The notes under the pieces are model-generated. The model searched no databases. It saw nothing but the letters and a program-made list of their open reading frames with translations, and was not told the DNA's origin. Position numbers and translations under genes: made by a program. Source: Onchocerca volvulus (lineage: Eukaryota > Nematoda > Chromadorea > Rhabditida > Onchocercidae). Taken from it: a stretch of DNA of 64,000 bases. Location: assembly GCA_000499405.2 (NCBI GenBank), contig HG738137.1:7832265-7896264 (forward strand), written 5' to 3'. Shown in pieces: positions 62,110 through 64,000 of this stretch; the first letter of the stretch is position 1, and every line of letters begins with the position of its first letter.

Positions 62110-62833
62110 ATTTTTTTGTTGTTCCATTGTCTATGTAGATATGGAACGCCCGTCTCTAAATCTAAACCGCACAATTCTAAAGATCCTGAGCTTTGTTGAT
62201 GGTGAATGTAAATGCCAATCGAGTTGGGAATTGCAATCTCTTAAGCTGAAAGGCGTATCCATTGGAATTATAATAATGCGAAGAATAAGGGCATCTTCAC
62301 TTTGAAAGGTCCTGTCAAGATTGCTGTCTCTACGACATTGCTCATTAATTTTTTCTCTGCAGGCCGCGTACCTTTGCAAAGTTTTGGCTGGTTGATATTT
62401 CGCAACGTGATAATTGGCACACCGATTTTCAATTGCATTACGTGCGGTGGCATCCCTAGCAGATTGAGTGAATTCAAAAATTCTGTTGGATTCGTAACTG
62501 CTTCATCTGCTTCCACAATAGTGTCGACGGACTTATATGTGACTATCTCGCTTTGAATGTTAGATTGTATAATATTATTAAGTTCATCGACGTCTTTGTT
62601 CTTGGCCGCAAGAATAGCTCGTTCACTCAGCCAATCGTGTTTCTTATAATTGGTTTGAATATCGGGAAATATTTTCCGGCTAGCTCTTCTTTTGACATTA
62701 CTAAATTGCAGAAGTTATGAGGCAATAAAATTCGTCCTGTGGCCAGATCAACCGGCAGCTTTCCGTTCCCAGTTTCCAGCAATTGATTTGAGAATATTCC
62801 AGCTAATTGATCATTTTGCAGCTGAACACGCAT
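62110..62833 (-). pseudogene. Truncated Helitron PIF1-like helicase (C-terminal part)
   Basis: Minus-strand fragments collinear with the C-terminal half of the copy 1 helicase: MRVQLQNDQLAGIFSNQLLE, then PHNFCNLVMSKEELAGK, ADEAVTNPTEFLNSLNLLGM, LKIGVPIITLRNINQPK and ETAILTGPFK. Several frameshifts break it. The Walker A part is missing because the copy ends at about 62850. It preserves residues lost in copy 1 and so helps to align the family. Confidence 0.85.
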
Positions 62834-63060
62834 GTCGGAAAACCGAAATAAAGGTTATTCACATTAGTGTAATTTCAACTTCCGTTCTCATTTTATTTAG
62901 TAAAAAGTTAAATATAGTAAATGTTAGTTAAAATTGTTAAGAAATAAGATGATTGATCACACTATTGTAAAAACTAAAACTCAAATGTGATTTCGGCATT
63001 ATTTGAAACTCTAAACTATTTGATTTTTATTGATGATATCTTAAAACTTTTTTTTGCAAA

Positions 63061-63470
63061 TGTATTAATGACTTCCGCAATGGAATTTTTACCACCCGGT
63101 GCCAGGACCAAACTCACAAACGGCGACAGATCAAATAATTATCAAAGACGGTGCCCGCTTGATTGATGGGACCCCGTCTGGAATTCCAGACACCCAAACG
63201 GCACCATGGGTGGACAAAAATGGTATATAAGCAGCACAAAACGATCCAAGATCATTCGTTTGATTTTTTACTCATTCACTCAACCAGGACGACGAGCTGC
63301 TATCACCACCGCCACCCCCCTTTTTTTATTATTACGTTATATATATTATCATTCGTTATTTATAGCGTGCAGCGTCTGGACGACTCCTCACGCTTCATAT
63401 AGAAAGTAATAAAATCCTTATATTACTTAGTGTCGTAAACACCTTACCCAACATACCAATTTCCACGACA
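63061..63470 (+). repeat. 5' LTR of BEL/Pao-like retrotransposon (borders inferred)
   Basis: GC-richer than its surroundings. It contains a TATA box (TATATAA at 63224-63230), ends in ACGACA and is followed at once by a primer-binding-like sequence. The left border is a guess based on a TGT start at 63061; the right border, at 63470, is better supported. No second LTR is in the window, so the borders cannot be confirmed. Confidence 0.5.
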
Positions 63471-63475
63471 TTATC

Positions 63476-63491
63476 TGGTGCCCGAGGTGAG
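63476..63491 (+). other. Candidate primer-binding site
   Basis: TGGTGCCCGAGGTGAG begins with TGG, the complement of a tRNA CCA end, and lies just after the LTR and before the gag ATG. The tRNA it would pair with was not identified. Confidence 0.5.
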
Positions 63492-63493
63492 GT

Positions 63494-64000
63494 ATGTCTT
63501 CCAGTCTGATCTCAGCTGCACAACCAACTAAGGAGAACTTAGCCAAACTCCTCGAAGAGATTAACACCATTGACCTAACCCCGGATCCAAATCTCTCACG
63601 AGAAGAACTGAAGCGGCATTATGAAGTAAAAGGCAGAATCGCCAAAGAAAAAACCAAGCGACTCGACCTCTATATCAACACACTGGAATCCCTCGACAAG
63701 AGCTGGTTGGAACTCATACAGAAAACAACGCTTCCAATTCAACGAAAAGAAGAAGAAGCGAAATATGCCAAAATGGTCGAGGATGAAACAGGTATTCTAA
63801 AGCTAATTAATAGGGAAAAAAAGCAAAAATTACCTTAGAAATGTACATGGATGACTTTCAACTAGCTGTCCAACAACTCAACGAAGTGAAATCCGAAGAA
63901 CCAGTCACTCATGGCGAGACATCTCGAACAGTTCGAGCGACTGTGAATCTACCGCAGCTGCCGCTACCAACGTTTAGTGGCGACCCCAAACTTTGGAGAG
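63494..64000 (+). pseudogene. BEL/Pao gag, frameshifted, running off the window
   Basis: Opens at ATG 63494 (MSSSLISAAQPTKENL) and reads a charged coiled-coil-like N-terminal gag region to a stop at 63836-63838. From about 63823 the next frame continues the protein (AKITLEMYMDDFQLAVQQL), so a one- or two-base indel in the A-rich stretch near 63815-63830 has broken it. That frame reaches LPQLPLPTFSGDPKLW at the window end, the hallmark start of the BEL/Pao gag DUF1759-type domain. Polymerase and integrase lie outside the window. A sequencing error in the A-run could mimic the break. Confidence 0.75.

Larger units (their letters stand above)
61290..62850 (-). mobile_element. Helitron-derived element, truncated copy 2
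   Basis: The arm at 61290-61990 matches the left arm of copy 1 directly and its right arm in reverse complement. It is followed by the 3' part of the helicase gene on the minus strand. The same arrangement (arm, short spacer with TGTTTACAATCATTGTC, helicase C-terminus) is found at the right end of copy 1. The copy stops near 62850, within the helicase, so the other end is missing. A 25-base internal duplication (GATTATTGCTATTGGATTAG around 61620-61670) is private to this copy. Confidence 0.75.

Noticed and set aside
1..64000. CRISPR arrays, bacterial operons, rRNA or tRNA genes
   Set aside because: No regularly spaced repeats and no rRNA or cloverleaf signatures seen; gene structure is plainly eukaryotic.

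Overview
The window looks like nuclear DNA of a nematode, probably a spirurid or filarial-type worm. It is strongly AT-rich with long A/T runs, genes are split into many short exons by introns of tens to about 1,700 bases, and several start codons sit just downstream of TTTCAG-like acceptors of the kind used for spliced-leader trans-splicing. A DLK-1 kinase carrying the SDGLSD hexapeptide fits this. The species cannot be fixed from sequence alone.

Layout. 1-5 kb: a decayed Helitron-derived element. Its broken Helitron/PIF1 helicase gene is enclosed by two arms of about 0.7 kb in inverted orientation. 5-9.2 kb: no convincing gene, but a degenerate minisatellite. 9.2-16.5 kb (+): ALIX/PDCD6IP orthologue (alx-1), an ESCRT adaptor. 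18.8-32.2 kb (+): a gene of about 31 exons and 1,200 residues with two FLYWCH-like zinc modules and a charged tail, family not recognised. 33.6-43.2 kb (-): dlk-1, a MAP3K of the DLK/LZK family, converging on the FLYWCH gene. 43.2-49.5 kb: a gene-free stretch with simple repeats, probably dlk-1 upstream or 5' intron sequence.

49.5-60.5 kb (-): three genes in one orientation, all with mitochondrial roles. In order of transcription they are a mitochondrial prolyl-tRNA synthetase (PARS2), the tRNA m1G37 methyltransferase TRMT5 with a presequence-like N-terminus, and an ATP synthase subunit s / DMAC2-like protein. tRNA-Pro is a shared substrate of the first two.

61.3-64 kb: a second, truncated copy of the Helitron-derived element in opposite orientation, then the 5' end of a BEL/Pao-like LTR retrotransposon with a frameshifted gag that runs off the window.

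Exon boundaries were read by eye from GT/AG sites, reading phase and recalled family homology. No alignment or database search was run. Two junctions, in alx-1 and PARS2, could not be joined with canonical sites and are flagged.
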